Below, piece after piece: positions 5,382-5,945 of a stretch of 5,945 nt of DNA (position 1 is the first letter of the stretch; each line of letters opens with the position of its first letter). Where the stretch lies: assembly GCA_023258775.1 (NCBI GenBank), contig JALQWJ010000104.1, positions 1 through 5,945 of the forward strand, written 5' to 3'. A program made the position numbers and the translations under genes. This DNA is from Burkholderiaceae bacterium. GTDB lineage: Bacteria; Pseudomonadota; Gammaproteobacteria; Burkholderiales; Burkholderiaceae_E. The notes below the pieces were generated by a model. That model worked only from the letters and a program-made list of their open reading frames with translations. It was not told where the DNA came from and did not search any database.

Positions 5382-5945
5382 TCAGAAGCTGTCAGCGTGG
5401 AATTGCCCCTTGTAAATTTTGGCTACAGGACGAGCATAGGGGCCAATCTTTGCGGTTTGAAGCCCTAAGGACACGAGAGACTCGGCAAGCTTGGTCGCAG
5501 CGGCAACACCGTCGACCACAGGCACGCCAAGTTCTTCGCTTAACTCAGCGGCAAGTTGCGCCATACCTGCGCAGCCCAAAACAATAGCCTCAATTTGGTC
5601 TTCGGCTAAGGCCTTGCGAATCTCGGCGGTAATCCGCGCTCTGGCATCAGACTGCGGATCTTCGAGCTCTAAGACGGGTACTTCGCTTGCGCGCACCCGA
5701 GCACATCGCGTGGCCAGACCATAGCGTTTCAAGTTGTGCTCAATCGCAGCGACCGAGCGCGACAGTGTTGTAATCACCGAAAACCGGTTGCTGATCATGC
5801 TGGCAAGGTGGAACGCTGCCTCACCGATGCCAAGCACGGGTGCTGCTGTCAGGCAGCGGGCTGCTTCAAGTCCAGTGTCGTCGAAGCAAGCGATCACAAA
5901 AGCATCGTATTGCCCATCGTTTTGGCGAATCAAACGCAAAAGGCC
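5382..5945 (-). CDS. Asp/Glu/hydantoin racemase family protein, 5' end beyond window
   Basis: This frame is open from the right edge to TGA at 5384-5382, giving the last 187 residues; the family is usually about 220-250 long, so the N-terminal part is missing. A TTG at 5939 is only an internal codon. The two catalytic-cysteine regions of the PLP-independent racemase superfamily are present: VIACFDD (Cys20 of the visible part) and IVLGCAGM (Cys125). These cysteines act as paired acid and base in removing and adding the alpha proton. [15 protein letters not shown] (36-50), [11 protein letters not shown] (54-64) and [18 protein letters not shown] (141-158) resemble hydantoin or allantoin racemases more than glutamate racemase MurI. 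The visible neighbour, sodB, gives no hint of hydantoin or purine breakdown, so the substrate is open. Decarboxylases such as maleate or arylmalonate enzymes share the fold, but two cysteines favour a racemase. Probably cytoplasmic. Confidence 0.85.
   Translation of the reverse strand, partial: GLLRLIRQNDGQYDAFVIACFDDTGLEAARCLTAAPVLGIGEAAFHLASMISNRFSVITTLSRSVAAIEHNLKRYGLATRCARVRASEVPVLELEDPQSDARARITAEIRKALAEDQIEAIVLGCAGMAQLAAELSEELGVPVVDGVAAATKLAESLVSLGLQTAKIGPYARPVAKIYKGQFHADSF

Noticed and set aside
4741..5945. A racemase-sodB functional operon
   Set aside because: Same strand and a 62-bp gap allow co-transcription, but nothing in the sequence links the two activities, and sodB commonly stands alone.

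Overview
The window looks like ordinary chromosomal DNA from a Betaproteobacterium, probably Burkholderiales. The main reason is the iron superoxide dismutase, whose N-terminal half resembles betaproteobacterial SodB proteins as I know them. Base composition is moderate and fairly even. I see no rRNA, tRNA, CRISPR array, transposase, integrase or phage gene. Almost all of the sequence is coding, with six genes, one of them read as two overlapping frames.

Layout, left to right. (1) Positions 1-864, minus strand: a glyoxalase-like VOC-superfamily protein that runs off the left edge and carries an unusual Ser/Ala-rich tail. (2) A 133-bp divergent intergenic region. (3) Plus strand: a 63-codon 4-oxalocrotonate tautomerase-family gene (998-1189) followed by a MATE efflux transporter (1186-2520). 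Its GTG start overlaps the tautomerase stop by 4 bases, so the two are almost certainly one translationally coupled unit. (4) Minus strand, convergent and overlapping the MATE gene by 44 bp: a membrane protein with a spermidine-synthase-like C-terminal domain. It is present as two overlapping frames (3780-4532 and 2477-3928) that together make one recognisable protein, so the gene appears frame-disrupted. A perfect 12-bp inverted repeat sits in the linker where the frame changes. (5) A 208-bp intergenic region with a promoter-like element, a perfect 7-bp palindrome and a possible sodB terminator. (6) Minus strand: sodB (4741-5319). (7) Minus strand: an Asp/Glu/hydantoin racemase-family gene (5382-5945) whose 5' end lies beyond the right edge.

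The tautomerase and transporter probably act on related small molecules (enzyme plus exporter), with the divergent VOC protein as a possible partner. No substrate can be named from the sequence. SodB detoxifies superoxide in the cytoplasm and need not be related to its neighbours. I do not see a convincing new multi-gene system. The items most worth a second look are the frame-split synthase-like gene with its inverted repeat, and the tautomerase/MATE coupling with non-canonical tautomerase active-site positions.
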